Shown: positions 25,962 to 35,452 of the stretch, piece after piece | How positions within the stretch are numbered: position 1 is the stretch's first letter | Layout: every line of letters starts with the position of its first letter | Assembly: GCA_041392475.1 (NCBI GenBank) | Contig: JAWKLZ010000003.1 | Coordinates: 1,137,501-1,201,500, forward strand | Reading direction: 5' to 3' | From: Chitinophagales bacterium | Lineage (GTDB): Bacteria > Bacteroidota > Bacteroidia > Chitinophagales > UBA2359 | Length of the DNA: 64,000 nt | Translations under genes and position numbers: made by a program | The notes under the pieces: model-generated | What the model was told of the DNA's origin: nothing | What the model saw: only the letters and a program-made list of their open reading frames with translations | The model's database searches: none

Positions 25962-26324
25962 TTAATTTTGCTCCTCAATTTCGGTTACTCTAAACGCTAT
26001 TATTTTCCCCATCAGTTCAAAAGGCATCTCTTCCTTCAAAGGAAATTGAATCGAGCCTTTTCCCGTTTTGTATTTTGACAGTTCTTCTTGAAATGCTTGA
26101 TTTCCGCTCGGAAGCGCATATAATCCAACGTGGTTTTTGAATGCCGCAAAATACACCAAAGGTTTACCTTTCAATTTGTAAGCAGGCATACCATAGCTGA
26201 TACTTTCTTCTGAATCAGGTACAGTTTCTCTAATAAATGCTCGAATATCTTTTAGGATATTTTGAATGTCTGCTTCAAATCCTGCGATGTATTCGTCAAT
26301 ATTTTTGGGTTTATGGAGAAGCAT
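25962..26324 (-). CDS. DUF1801 (YdhG/frataxin-like) protein
   Basis: The 120-residue protein fits the DUF1801 family: IDEYIAGFEADIQNILKDIRAFIRETVPDSEESISYGMPAYKLKGKPLVYFAAFKNHVGLYA is the typical core, split over residues 8-70. Members are small cytoplasmic proteins with a frataxin-like fold; function is not settled. It converges with gldD, with only three bases between the stops. Confidence 0.88.
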   Translation of the reverse strand: MLLHKPKNIDEYIAGFEADIQNILKDIRAFIRETVPDSEESISYGMPAYKLKGKPLVYFAAFKNHVGLYALPSGNQAFQEELSKYKTGKGSIQFPLKEEMPFELMGKIIAFRVTEIEEQN

Positions 26325-26439
26325 ATTTTTAACCTAAATAATTTACCAATTGTCAAGATTATTAGATAAATGATTCATAATCAACAATTGGAAATGAAAT
26401 TGATTTTTTGAAAAAAAAACCGTGCTTAACAATTAACCA

Positions 26440-26799
26440 TTATCCTTCCGTCAATTCCCAAAAAGTATCTTCTTTATTATTCTCTACCCTATCCAAACAA
26501 GGAAAATCCTTTTCAATCAAAATGTGAGGTTGCCCAGCAGATGCTTCTACTTCAATGCCTACCTCATTGGAGTTCATCCATTGATTAGCTGTTGCAACAG
26601 GAATATACACCTGCAATTCATTGTTTTGAAACTCAGCCGTTACCAATGTTACTTCCTCCCGAATTGTCAATGAATAGACAAAGGTCACTCCTACACCAAA
26701 GTCAATGCTTTCTGAGACCATGCCAGTTTCTTGCAGTTGTTGGAGGTCTGACTTTCTGACTCTCAATCGAATACTGTCTTGAACACATCGTAATTTCAT
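26440..26799 (-). CDS. Small conserved protein in the sigma/anti-sigma operon
   Basis: The 119-residue soluble protein (MKLRCVQDSIRLRVRKSDLQQLQETG... ending FWELTEG) resembles a conserved DUF found next to metabolic genes in Bacteroidota, but I cannot name it with certainty. It starts 13 bases after the stop of the Cys/His-motif protein gene and is the last gene of the minus-strand run 28660-26440, so it is probably co-transcribed with the sigma-like factor. Confidence 0.6.
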   Translation of the reverse strand: MKLRCVQDSIRLRVRKSDLQQLQETGMVSESIDFGVGVTFVYSLTIREEVTLVTAEFQNNELQVYIPVATANQWMNSNEVGIEVEASAGQPHILIEKDFPCLDRVENNKEDTFWELTEG

Positions 26800-26812
26800 A
26801 GAAAATCTTTGT

Positions 26813-27451
26813 TTATGGATGATAAATATACAGTTTACCCACCAAAGGTTTGCTATTTCGAGAAGTCAATTTCCAATAATAAAGACCACTTGGGAAATTT
26901 TCTCTGGGAGAGAAGGTGAGTGTGTAGTCTTTTGTGTCGATAGGTAATGATGCTTTGAAAACTCTACCCTTGTGGTTTCGGATGCTGAGGTCAGTTATGT
27001 GAGAGAGTGGTTTTTCAAACTGAAAATCAACGCTATTGAAGTAAAGTGCATTGGGAAGAGGTTGAATTACTTGTAGGTCTTCAATGTCTGATTTTCGATA
27101 GTTGCTTTGTGTTTTCAATAGGCGTTCCATGGAAGGTATTTCTACTGCTTCTGCCATCAATTGCTGCAAAATAGCCTCAATATTTTGTGGATTATCAGAG
27201 ATAGAATAATGGCTTTTTTCGTTTTGTTCAAATACGGGATGAGGAGCTAAGTCTTGGTAATCAATTCCTTCAATGGCATCAAACAAAACCACTATTAAGC
27301 TACTGCAATAGTTGCAAACATTGGTGTGTTCTTGCACACTATCAGGTAGTTGAGTGACTTTGTCCAATTTCATGGCATCTGCATACATCGCACGGGCAAT
27401 GGTAGTCAAATGACCATCAGAGTCAAAATAGATAGGGTAGTTTTGTTGCAT
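26813..27451 (-). CDS. Putative zinc-type anti-sigma protein (H-x3-C-x2-C)
   Basis: The 212-residue protein has H-T-N-V-C-N-Y-C at residues 42-49, an exact H-x3-C-x2-C motif as in ZAS anti-sigma factors, set after a helical stretch (LTTIARAMYADAMKL) as in that family. It lacks a membrane segment. The C-terminal 90 residues are beta-rich (YTLTFSPRENFPSGLYYWKLTSRNSKPLVGKLYIYH), similar in style to secreted sorting-domain folds. It lies directly downstream of a sigma-like gene, which supports the anti-sigma idea; this remains inference. Confidence 0.55.
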   Translation of the reverse strand: MQQNYPIYFDSDGHLTTIARAMYADAMKLDKVTQLPDSVQEHTNVCNYCSSLIVVLFDAIEGIDYQDLAPHPVFEQNEKSHYSISDNPQNIEAILQQLMAEAVEIPSMERLLKTQSNYRKSDIEDLQVIQPLPNALYFNSVDFQFEKPLSHITDLSIRNHKGRVFKASLPIDTKDYTLTFSPRENFPSGLYYWKLTSRNSKPLVGKLYIYHP

Positions 27452-27550
27452 GGTAAATGTTGTTGATTGATGTAATAATAAGAGTTGAACTTACTTTTCC
27501 TTACTGCTCATAACGTTTTTGTGTGTCCGTTTCGGCAAGTATTTGGAAAT

Positions 27551-28660
27551 TTAGTTGTGGTAAAAAACATAAACTCTCTCTCCAAACCACTCATAAGCGT
27601 ATTTGGCAACATTTCTGTCTTTGTTGATTTTCTGCAATAGATTCTTGTAGAACTGTTCTGTTGATTTTTTGTCGTTTACTCCTCGGTCTATCACCGTCAA
27701 TAAAAGTAATTTTGCAATGATTTGGTTGCGCTGTCGGGTAAACCATTTTCGTAAAGTATCGGGATTTCCCTGTTTGTTTTCCCAAATATCGAGGTATTCA
27801 TTGAGGGTTCTCCAAACGTTCCCTGAGCTTTCGTGGGTGTAGTCTGCACCAAAAAAAGCCAACATCTTTGTTTCTGTTTTTGTAGTGAGTTGTAGGTTTT
27901 TTACATCCGAATGATAGAGGATGAGCTGATAACTTGTTTTCAAGCAAAGTTCAAACTTTAGACGATTGGTCGCTGAAAATAATTGCAGGAGTTGCTGCAA
28001 GCGTTTGAGTTGGAGCGAAAGACTTAAATCATCTGAAAGCTGGTCGAAAGGATTGACGTTATTGCTTTTGTTTTCTATTAATGAAGCCTTCAATTCCAGA
28101 GAATTGCGATTTTTTTGGGTTTGATAGAGCGAACGGTGAATGTCGGTGAATAGGTTTTGAACGACTCGATAGAGATAGGTGCGAAACAGGGTTTCTTGTT
28201 TGGATTCAAACTGCTGCAACTGTCCATTTTGTAGGCGTTCGATTAGTTTTTGTTGTACCCATTGTAGCACATCTTCTGCGTCTTGCATTTTGATGAAATC
28301 GGTATTGACCAAATAATCCAATCGTGCGCTGATATAGGGAATGTATTTTACTATCAATTGTGGTGACTGTTGGCGAAGCAATTGAAGGTCTAAAATATCG
28401 CTGCAAATCACTTGTGTGCATTCCACCAATAAGGTCAAAGCATAGGTTTTGCCTTCGGCTTTGTCCTGATATTTTGCCAGCCTTAGCGGGAGTCTCTGAA
28501 ATACAATTGTTTCGATGATTTCTAATTCGCTATCCGATACGCCCACTTTTTGCCAAAACTGATGTACCAATTGCAGGACTACTTTTTCGTATTTTTCAAC
28601 CAAACGATTTGGATTGTCCTGTAAGAGTATTTCATCGGTGGATTTTTTTTTGAAAATCAC
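27551..28660 (-). CDS. Sigma-70-region-2-like regulatory protein
   Basis: The 369-residue protein has a middle segment typical of sigma-70 region 2 (MQDAEDVLQWVQQKLIERL...ETLFRTYLYRVVQNLFTDIHRSL, residues about 124-180). The N-terminal 120 residues are an additional helical domain and the C-terminal part has no clear region 4 helix-turn-helix, though NPDTLRKWFTRQRNQIIAKLL might serve. It is larger than ordinary ECF sigmas. It is divergent from a TPR-CHAT gene, with about 200 bases between, and heads an operon with a putative anti-sigma gene. Confidence 0.6.
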   Translation of the reverse strand: MIFKKKSTDEILLQDNPNRLVEKYEKVVLQLVHQFWQKVGVSDSELEIIETIVFQRLPLRLAKYQDKAEGKTYALTLLVECTQVICSDILDLQLLRQQSPQLIVKYIPYISARLDYLVNTDFIKMQDAEDVLQWVQQKLIERLQNGQLQQFESKQETLFRTYLYRVVQNLFTDIHRSLYQTQKNRNSLELKASLIENKSNNVNPFDQLSDDLSLSLQLKRLQQLLQLFSATNRLKFELCLKTSYQLILYHSDVKNLQLTTKTETKMLAFFGADYTHESSGNVWRTLNEYLDIWENKQGNPDTLRKWFTRQRNQIIAKLLLLTVIDRGVNDKKSTEQFYKNLLQKINKDRNVAKYAYEWFGERVYVFYHN

Positions 28661-28809
28661 TTTTTAATTGTTGAATGATAAAAGGCTAAACAAGATACGT
28701 TAAATTGAATAAATTAATGAAAGAAGTTATTATTTGGAGTAAAAATAGTTCAGTGTTGCCGAAATGCAAAATGAGAAACGTTTGAAGTAAAGGAAAGGTG
28801 TGTGTTTTG

Positions 28810-28817
28810 TATATTTG
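28810..28817 (+). promoter_or_regulatory. TAnnTTTG -7 element upstream of TPR-CHAT gene
   Basis: TATATTTG lies 48 bases before the ATG at 28865, and TTTG at 28781-28784 could be the -33 box, although the spacing is a little long. The gap 28661-28864 must also hold the divergent promoter of the sigma-like gene. Confidence 0.4.
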
Positions 28818-28864
28818 AACAAGATTTTATAGATGGCTATTTAACAAAAAAGGAAAGTACGACA

Positions 28865-31800
28865 ATGAAGCAAGCTAATAATCAGGAGCAAAAAATGGAG
28901 TCTTATCGGTCGGAGATAACAAGATTTTACGATGAGGGAAAATTTGACACTTGTTTACAATTGATAGAGGAGGTTGATTTTTTTTTGAAGGAAGAAGGAT
29001 TTACCGAAAGTGAATGGCAGATTGTTAATCTGAATCTTAAAGGGAAAATTTTTTATCGTCAATCAAATTATGATTCGGCTAAGGAGAGTTATCAGTTGGC
29101 TTTAGAAATACAAAGTAAATTGTCGCAACCTAAAGATAGCGAACTGGTTAAGTCGTTGTTGGGTATGGCACAAGTAAATTTAGGTAAAGGTGTAGAATTG
29201 GTTGATGCTCTTTACTATTTGGAGAAAGCCTTGTCAACAGCAAAAAAAACAAATTTGTTAGTGCCATTGCCCTTTATTTACAATTCAACAGGTTTGTACT
29301 ATTCGTATACAGCAAATTTTGATAAGGCCATAGAACACTTTAACTTAGCTATTGAAGCCGAGGTGAATGTATCTGGAAAAATTAGTTCTATTGCCTACCA
29401 TACAAATATTGCAGCTTGTTATCGCAAAAATGGGGATTATGAAGAGGCATTGAATTATTGCTACAAAGCCTTAAATATATTGAATCAGAATGATGACCAA
29501 GACAGTGATAAAAGAGCTGTAGTTTTTGCTCTTTTAGGAAGTTCATATATTTACAAAACACAATTTGATAAAGGGCTGATATACTGTCAACGTGCATTGG
29601 AACTTTGGACAAGCATTTTTGGTGAAAAACATCCCAATATTGCATCCGTTTCAGATAAAATGGCATTTGCTTATTTTTATCAAAAACGATATGATGAGGC
29701 CTTACCTTTCTATGAAAAATCTTTAGAAATTTATCAATTCAATGATGAAAATAGCTTACAGACGGGATGTGCTCACCAACGTTTAGGAAGATGTTTGTTC
29801 AAAAAAGGAGATAACGAAGTAGCCTTTAGTCACTATTTGAAGAGCAAAGTTTTGTTAGAACGAATTAAATACAGTCCTTTTCACCTTATCAGCACCTATA
29901 CTTATATGGCAGATTATGAGAGGGTAAAGGAAGACTTTGAATCTTCACTTCAGTATTTTCAAAAAGGGATAATTCTTTTATTAGAGAATTTTTCAAAGGA
30001 AGATGTGTATAGTTTACCTGAAATAGAATCTTGTTATTCAAGTCAAAAACTGTTCAAAATCATCTACAATAAAGCAGCTACTTTTTATGAAAAATATCAA
30101 AAAAGTGGCAAGAATTTCAAAGATTTACTGGCTGCAAATAGACACTATGAATACACTGATTGTATCATAAAATTATTGCGAAAAGACTATCAAGATACTT
30201 CTAATGAATTATTTAGTCAAGAGGTGAATAAGATTTACGAACAAAGCATAGCAGTCAGTAAGGAACTTTTTGAACAAACCCAAGATAGTCATTATTTGTC
30301 AAATTGCTTTTCGATTTCAGAACAGGAAAAAGTGCATCTATTGAGAACAGCTATCACTGATGCAGCAGCCAAATCAAAAGCTCGTATCCCAAAAACATTA
30401 TTGAAAAAAGAAGAGAGTTTAAGGAGGGAAATAACTCGTTTGCAAGATGTTATATTAAAGGGAGGAATTCACATAAATGAATTAGATGAAATGAGTGCGG
30501 TTTCTCATAAAAACCAAATTTTTGATTTGAAGCGAGAAAATCAACAGCTTATCACTCAATTTGAAAAAGATTATCCAGAATACCATCAATTGAAGTATAG
30601 TGACTACACAGCTAGTGTGGAAGATGTTCAAATGTATCTCCTTCAACGAAATAGCTATCAAAAACATTTGTTCATTTCCTATTTTGTAGGTGAACAGAAT
30701 ATTTATATTTTCAAAATGAGTGCTGTGGATTGTCAAATGTATGCGGTCGAAAAACCATCTCATTTTGCAGCACTTGTAAAAGACTTCAATACAGCTATCA
30801 CAACTGTAGAGTTGGAGGATTACATGGATGCAGGGAGTCAATTGTATACTTTGTTGTTAGCTCCACTTCAATTGCAAATGGATAAGAATACGAGTCAATC
30901 CTTGACGATTCTTAGACACGATGTACTGCATTATCTTTCCTTCGATGCCCTGTTTTTTCCTATTGACAATGAAAGAATAAAAACTGCCGAAGTATTTGAT
31001 TTTCATGACTTAGACTATTTGGTCTATCACTTCAATATTGCCTATCACTATTCTGCTACCTTATTATTGCAGGGCGAAATGAGAAATGCTGAAAATCGGC
31101 AGCGAGAAGATAGTTTTTTGGGCTTGGCTCCTGTTTCTTTTGCAGCCGATAGCAAAACCACGCTTTTGGCAATGGAAACCCATAGAGGCGAAAGCAAGAT
31201 TTTTAGGAGCAATCAATTGGGTAAAAAAGCACTGGCGAATTTGCCAAATACTGCCATTGAAGTCAATGAAGTGTATCAGCTATTCAATCGTCAAAAACTT
31301 TCTGCAAAAGCCTTTCTATACGGTGCTGCTTCAAAGAAAAACTTCTTTCAGGAAGCACCCAAGCACAAGTATTTATTGGTGGCAACACATGGATTCAACT
31401 ACGATGGAGATGGAAATTTATCAGGCATTTATTTGGCAAACGAACGAGAGTGGGAGGGCAGTAAAAAGAATACTACGCTTTCAATGAATTTGAATACTTC
31501 AAAAAAATCCAATTCTACTACTTCAGAAGATATTTCTCCAAACGGCAGGTCGGCTGTCTTCGAATCAGAAGCCTCCTTATTGACCACTACAGAATCCTAT
31601 TTGCTGCGACTCAATGCAGATTTAGTTGTGTTGAGTAGTTGCAGCAGCGGTATTGGCGTATTGCAGAAAGGAGAAGGGATGATGGGACTGCATAGGGGAT
31701 TTTTGTATGCAGGAGCGAGCAATATTGTTTTTACCCAATTCGATATTCCCGACGAAACGAGTAGTTTACTGGTCAAAAAGCTATTTGAATACATCTTGGA

Positions 31801-31906
31801 AGATAAAAATTATGCCCTTGCTCTAAAAAAAGCCAAATTACACATTCTTCAACAAGAAGGAGTTACGCCTCAGGATTGGGCAGCGTTTGCTTTAATTGGA
31901 GGTTAA
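28865..31906 (+). CDS. TPR-CHAT caspase-like protein
   Basis: From ATG 28865 the product has 1013 residues. Residues 25-400 are tetratricopeptide repeats (NYDSAKESYQLALEIQ, FDKAIEHFNLAIEAE, YDEALPFYEKSLEIY). A helical linker with coiled-coil character follows (about 490-570), then a C-terminal CHAT domain (about 690-1013). The caspase-type dyad is intact: H842 in VATHGF and C926 in LSSCSSG, followed by GEGMMGLHRGFLYAGA. CHAT proteases are cut-site-specific and often triggered by a sensor or partner. It is divergent from the sigma/anti-sigma genes and precedes two secreted CARDB-like genes. Confidence 0.88.
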   Translation: MKQANNQEQKMESYRSEITRFYDEGKFDTCLQLIEEVDFFLKEEGFTESEWQIVNLNLKGKIFYRQSNYDSAKESYQLALEIQSKLSQPKDSELVKSLLGMAQVNLGKGVELVDALYYLEKALSTAKKTNLLVPLPFIYNSTGLYYSYTANFDKAIEHFNLAIEAEVNVSGKISSIAYHTNIAACYRKNGDYEEALNYCYKALNILNQNDDQDSDKRAVVFALLGSSYIYKTQFDKGLIYCQRALELWTSIFGEKHPNIASVSDKMAFAYFYQKRYDEALPFYEKSLEIYQFNDENSLQTGCAHQRLGRCLFKKGDNEVAFSHYLKSKVLLERIKYSPFHLISTYTYMADYERVKEDFESSLQYFQKGIILLLENFSKEDVYSLPEIESCYSSQKLFKIIYNKAATFYEKYQKSGKNFKDLLAANRHYEYTDCIIKLLRKDYQDTSNELFSQEVNKIYEQSIAVSKELFEQTQDSHYLSNCFSISEQEKVHLLRTAITDAAAKSKARIPKTLLKKEESLRREITRLQDVILKGGIHINELDEMSAVSHKNQIFDLKRENQQLITQFEKDYPEYHQLKYSDYTASVEDVQMYLLQRNSYQKHLFISYFVGEQNIYIFKMSAVDCQMYAVEKPSHFAALVKDFNTAITTVELEDYMDAGSQLYTLLLAPLQLQMDKNTSQSLTILRHDVLHYLSFDALFFPIDNERIKTAEVFDFHDLDYLVYHFNIAYHYSATLLLQGEMRNAENRQREDSFLGLAPVSFAADSKTTLLAMETHRGESKIFRSNQLGKKALANLPNTAIEVNEVYQLFNRQKLSAKAFLYGAASKKNFFQEAPKHKYLLVATHGFNYDGDGNLSGIYLANEREWEGSKKNTTLSMNLNTSKKSNSTTSEDISPNGRSAVFESEASLLTTTESYLLRLNADLVVLSSCSSGIGVLQKGEGMMGLHRGFLYAGASNIVFTQFDIPDETSSLLVKKLFEYILEDKNYALALKKAKLHILQQEGVTPQDWAAFALIGG

Positions 31907-32027
31907 TCGAAAAAAAAATACAGAAAAAAATCCGAAAGTTTCCGAGCCGTTTTTCCAATACGTTTAAAGAGGTCGAATTTCAAATTATTGAATTATTCTT
32001 AAACTTTTTAAACATAAACGTATAAAC

Positions 32028-33071
32028 ATGAAAACCTCAAAGATTTTTTTCACATTCGTAGCCATCGCTTTGATGGGCTTCTTTTTCACACAAACGACTT
32101 ACGCTCAAAAAAGAAAATCGGTAGGCGGCAAAGATTTGGTCATTACTTGGGCAGAACTCATTCCGAATGGTGACCACAGTAACAATCGTGCTCCTTACAA
32201 AGTAAACTTCAAAGTAAGAAATTATGGCACACAAGCTGTCCAAGCCAGAACACGAGTAGCTTTGAACTTGGTGCAGTATCCATTGAATAGTAACAATGGT
32301 CAAGTCATCAAAAGTTTGTTGGCAGACAGAGGAGGCAGCAATTTTGACAACTTTGAAACCCGCCCACTTGCCAGCAATGAAGAACATAGCTACACCGCAT
32401 ATGTTCCCAATGGATTTCCCGTAGGATATCGCTATCAAGTAGAAATCAAAGTGGATGCCTGTTTGGATGAACCAGATGCCGCTCCTTGTAGAGTTGCAGA
32501 AGCGATTGAAAACAACAATCACTACCGTTTACCAGATTTAACCCTCAATCCCAAACTCACCACTAAGAAAAAGCAAATCCCTTCTCAAGGAATGAACTTA
32601 CCCGACTTTGGTACTCCAATATTCACTCCCAATGCAGATTTGGTGAATGGCAAAGATCTCAGAATCACTGAAGCTGAAATGATTGCTCTCAATAGAAATA
32701 ACAGTCGTGAGTCCTACAAAGTGAATTTCAAAGTGAAAAACTTTGGTACACAAGCTGTCCAAGCCAGAACACAAGTAGCCATCAATTTGGTACAGTATCC
32801 ACTGAATAACAATCAGGGGAGAGTCATCAAAAGCTTATTGGCAGACAGAGGAGGCAGTAATTTTGACAATTTTGAGATCAGCCCACTTGTCAGTAATGAA
32901 GAAAAAGCTTTTACTGCTTATGTGCCAAATGGCTTGCCCATAGGCTACCGCTACCAATTGGAAATCAAAGTAGATGCTTGCCTGGACGCACCTGATGCCG
33001 CTCCTTGTCGAGTAGTCGAAACCAGCGAAATAAATAATCACTTTCAACTCCCCGAACTTACGATTCGATAA
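32028..33071 (+). CDS. Secreted protein with two CARDB-like repeats
   Basis: The 347-residue protein has a signal peptide ending YAQ and two tandem units of about 135 residues (roughly 38-172 and 205-345). Each reads KDL-I-AE, YKVNFKV-NYGTQAVQART, an ADRGGSNFDNFE segment, NG-P-GYRYQ-EIKVDACLDEPDAAPCR and NNH; this is a CARDB/Ig-like adhesion fold. The two DNA copies are closely similar, so the duplication is recent. Each unit has a conserved Cys pair. It lies 120 bases after the CHAT gene and may belong to the same unit. Confidence 0.75.
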   Translation: MKTSKIFFTFVAIALMGFFFTQTTYAQKRKSVGGKDLVITWAELIPNGDHSNNRAPYKVNFKVRNYGTQAVQARTRVALNLVQYPLNSNNGQVIKSLLADRGGSNFDNFETRPLASNEEHSYTAYVPNGFPVGYRYQVEIKVDACLDEPDAAPCRVAEAIENNNHYRLPDLTLNPKLTTKKKQIPSQGMNLPDFGTPIFTPNADLVNGKDLRITEAEMIALNRNNSRESYKVNFKVKNFGTQAVQARTQVAINLVQYPLNNNQGRVIKSLLADRGGSNFDNFEISPLVSNEEKAFTAYVPNGLPIGYRYQLEIKVDACLDAPDAAPCRVVETSEINNHFQLPELTIR

Positions 33072-33170
33072 GTTCACCTTGCAACCACTCTTACCCTCTT
33101 ACTTCAATTCACTGATAAACACTCTTACTCACTTTAAAAACCAATTTAAAAATTATTAATTTAAAATCTC

Positions 33171-33761
33171 ATGAAAAATTTAAAAGTCATTGTTGCTGTT
33201 TTCAGCTTCCTTATGTTTAGCCCTATTTTCGCTCAATTCAATAACTCTCATGATTTCAATATAGAAGATTTGAACAATCGAAATTTGCGCCCCATTATAC
33301 AATTGCCTGATTTAGTTGTGGTAGATATATCATTCCAGTTCGATATTTTTGCTGAAGGAGGAGATTTTGGAAGAGTTATATACAAAGTCAAAAATATAGG
33401 TAATGCTCCTGCACTGTCAGCTGAAGATGACCCAGAAGGAGAAGGTTATTTCATTAACCTGTTTTTATCAACAGATGTAGTCTCTCCTAATGGTGAGGCG
33501 ATATTTAGAAATAATCGTTGTGTAGAAGATGCATTGTTACAAGGAGGACGTACTTCAGGAAAGACTATCCAACCAGGACAAACTGTTGTATTTGTAGATG
33601 ATAATTTAACTGTGCCAATTGGCTGTCAAGTGTGTGAAAACAATCGAGTTGCCCGTCAATTTGGCATTAACATAGATCCAAACAATACATTACGAGAACT
33701 CAACGACAACAACAATGATGCTTTTAGAACGGTGATGATTAAATGTAAGGGTGTAAAGTAA
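33171..33761 (+). CDS. Secreted CARDB-like protein
   Basis: The 196-residue product has a signal peptide ending IFAQ and one CARDB-like domain (IQLPDLVVVDISFQFD, IYKVKNIGNAPALSAEDDPEGEGYFINLFLSTD, GKTIQPGQTVVFVDD, INIDPNNTLRELNDNNND). Such domains bind surfaces or partners outside the cell. It follows another CARDB-like gene and is followed by the left end of a TnpB element. Confidence 0.78.
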   Translation: MKNLKVIVAVFSFLMFSPIFAQFNNSHDFNIEDLNNRNLRPIIQLPDLVVVDISFQFDIFAEGGDFGRVIYKVKNIGNAPALSAEDDPEGEGYFINLFLSTDVVSPNGEAIFRNNRCVEDALLQGGRTSGKTIQPGQTVVFVDDNLTVPIGCQVCENNRVARQFGINIDPNNTLRELNDNNNDAFRTVMIKCKGVK

Positions 33762-33789
33762 ACTATTTTTCAACAAAACAGCTAAAGGA

Positions 33790-35175
33790 TTCCCCCACTA
33801 TACCTAAGGTTAGTGGAGGGAGGAATTTAGCTACGTCATTATTGACCTTGTGATTGGATGTATTTTTTAATAACATCTATTTTATGTAAATTTACACCAT
33901 CTTATGCTAATCACCAAAACATACAAATACCGAATTTATCCTACCCAAAAACAAGAAAGTAGGATGACTAACCACATGAATATGAGTCGGTATGTTTGGA
34001 ATTGGCATTTAGGCGGAATGATGAAGCAGTACAAGGATAGCAAAACCTTTCCTTCGATGATTGAACAACAAAACCTACTGCCTAAACTAAAGGAAGAAAA
34101 GCCGTGGTTTAAGAATGTTTATTCCATGGTGCTGCAAGACGCCAATAGAAGACTACACAAAGCACTCATTACATTTTTTAAATCCAAGAAAGAGGGAAAC
34201 ACCGATACAGGATTTCCTAAATACAAGAAAAAAGGACAGTGGAATAGCTTGAACTATACCGATTACGGCAGAAATATGCCAAGTTACTTTTCTACCATGA
34301 ATCGCAAAATCGGTAAAGAAAAAGCGAATAACCATATCCCTGTTCCAAAAATAGGCTTTGTCAAAATAAAACGGCACCGAGAACTCCCCAAAGGAGCAGT
34401 CGTGAAAACCATGTCCATCATCAAGGATGGATGCAAGTGGTTTACCTGTTTCACCTTTCAGTTTGAAAAAGCTGTTAAAGAAGTGCCTAAACAGGACTTG
34501 CTAACACATTCAGTAGGAATAGACATGGGTTTGAATGATTTTGTTTATACCAGTGGCGGTTTATCAGAACCACTACCCAAGTTTTACCGAAAACGAGAAA
34601 AGCATTTGGCTAAGGTGCAGCGCAAGTTATCCAAGGCTAAGAAACGAAGCGCAAGATATTACAAACTACTTAAAGCGGTTCAGAAAGCGCATTACCGTGT
34701 CAAAATGCAACGGCAAGAGTTTCATCATCAAGTAGCGAATTGGTTGTTAAAACACTATGATTTGATAGCTATTGAAGATTTGGCTATTAAAAACATGATT
34801 CGCAAAGCCAAGCCTAAGCAAGACGAAGAAGGTAATTTTACTCGCAACGGCAGAAAAGCGAAATCGGGACTTAGTAAATCTATTGCAAATGCAGGTTGGT
34901 ACTCCTTTCGTGTAATCTTGGAAAATAAGGCTAAGGAACTTGGAAAGGTAGTCGTAGCTATTGCGCCACAGTACACAAGTCAGAAGTGTAGTGGTTGTGG
35001 CGCAACAGTAAAGAAAGCCTTATCAGTTAGAACACATAGCTGCAATGAGTGTGGTTTTACTGCAAACCGTGACCACAATGCAGCCATAAACATATTGACT
35101 CTCGGACTGGAGAGTTTAGGGCTATATGCCTATGATGCCCCCACTATACCGTTAGGTTAGTGGCGGGAGCAGTCA
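33790..35175 (+). mobile_element. TnpB-only IS200/IS605-type element
   Basis: A subterminal hairpin sits at each end: CCCCACTA...TAGTGGAGGG at 33793-33819 and CCCCCACTA...TAGTGGCGGG at 35138-35167, with closely similar sequence (CCCACTATACC..AGGTTAGTGG). They are unlike perfect terminal repeats, as expected for the single-strand IS605 mechanism. Only tnpB is inside; no Y1 transposase is adjacent. The tnpB stop lies within the right hairpin, and the right end is where an omega-RNA would be encoded. Confidence 0.75.
33904..35160 (+). CDS. tnpB: TnpB, RNA-guided endonuclease of IS605-type element
   Basis: The 418-residue protein starts with the usual helix-turn-helix/WED entry (YKYRIYPTQKQESRM). 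The RuvC active site is intact: Asp in GIDMGLNDF, Glu in DLIAIEDLAI, and Asp in TANRDHNAAINI. The zinc finger CSGCG...CNECG lies just before the last Asp. TnpB proteins use an RNA from the element end to cut DNA and retain the element after excision. No frameshift or stop interrupts it. Confidence 0.93.
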   Translation: MLITKTYKYRIYPTQKQESRMTNHMNMSRYVWNWHLGGMMKQYKDSKTFPSMIEQQNLLPKLKEEKPWFKNVYSMVLQDANRRLHKALITFFKSKKEGNTDTGFPKYKKKGQWNSLNYTDYGRNMPSYFSTMNRKIGKEKANNHIPVPKIGFVKIKRHRELPKGAVVKTMSIIKDGCKWFTCFTFQFEKAVKEVPKQDLLTHSVGIDMGLNDFVYTSGGLSEPLPKFYRKREKHLAKVQRKLSKAKKRSARYYKLLKAVQKAHYRVKMQRQEFHHQVANWLLKHYDLIAIEDLAIKNMIRKAKPKQDEEGNFTRNGRKAKSGLSKSIANAGWYSFRVILENKAKELGKVVVAIAPQYTSQKCSGCGATVKKALSVRTHSCNECGFTANRDHNAAINILTLGLESLGLYAYDAPTIPLG

Positions 35176-35198
35176 CCAGAGCGAAAGTTTGATAACTC

Positions 35199-35238
35199 AA
35201 AGTCCATCATTTATTGCGATAAATGACGGACTTTTTAT
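35199..35238 (+). terminator. Terminator downstream of TnpB element
   Basis: AAAGTCCATCATTTAT and ATAAATGACGGACTTTTT form a 16-bp stem with one mismatch and a TGCG loop, ending in a T tract. The rest of 35,160-35,450 shows nothing definite. Confidence 0.8.
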
Positions 35239-35452
35239 TTTCTGGACTTTCTTCAGCTTTTACACTGTATTTTTTCATTGCCTTCCTTTAAAATCTTTAT
35301 TTTTGATTTTTAATCCTTAATTTAATTTTGATAAAGCTTTTGGGAACTTTCTGTATCCATGTGTGATTAGATAAATAGGAGTGTGTGAATCAATTTAATG
35401 CGAAAACAAAGCACTAATCCGCTAAAACCTAATCACCAATATCCAAAAAACT

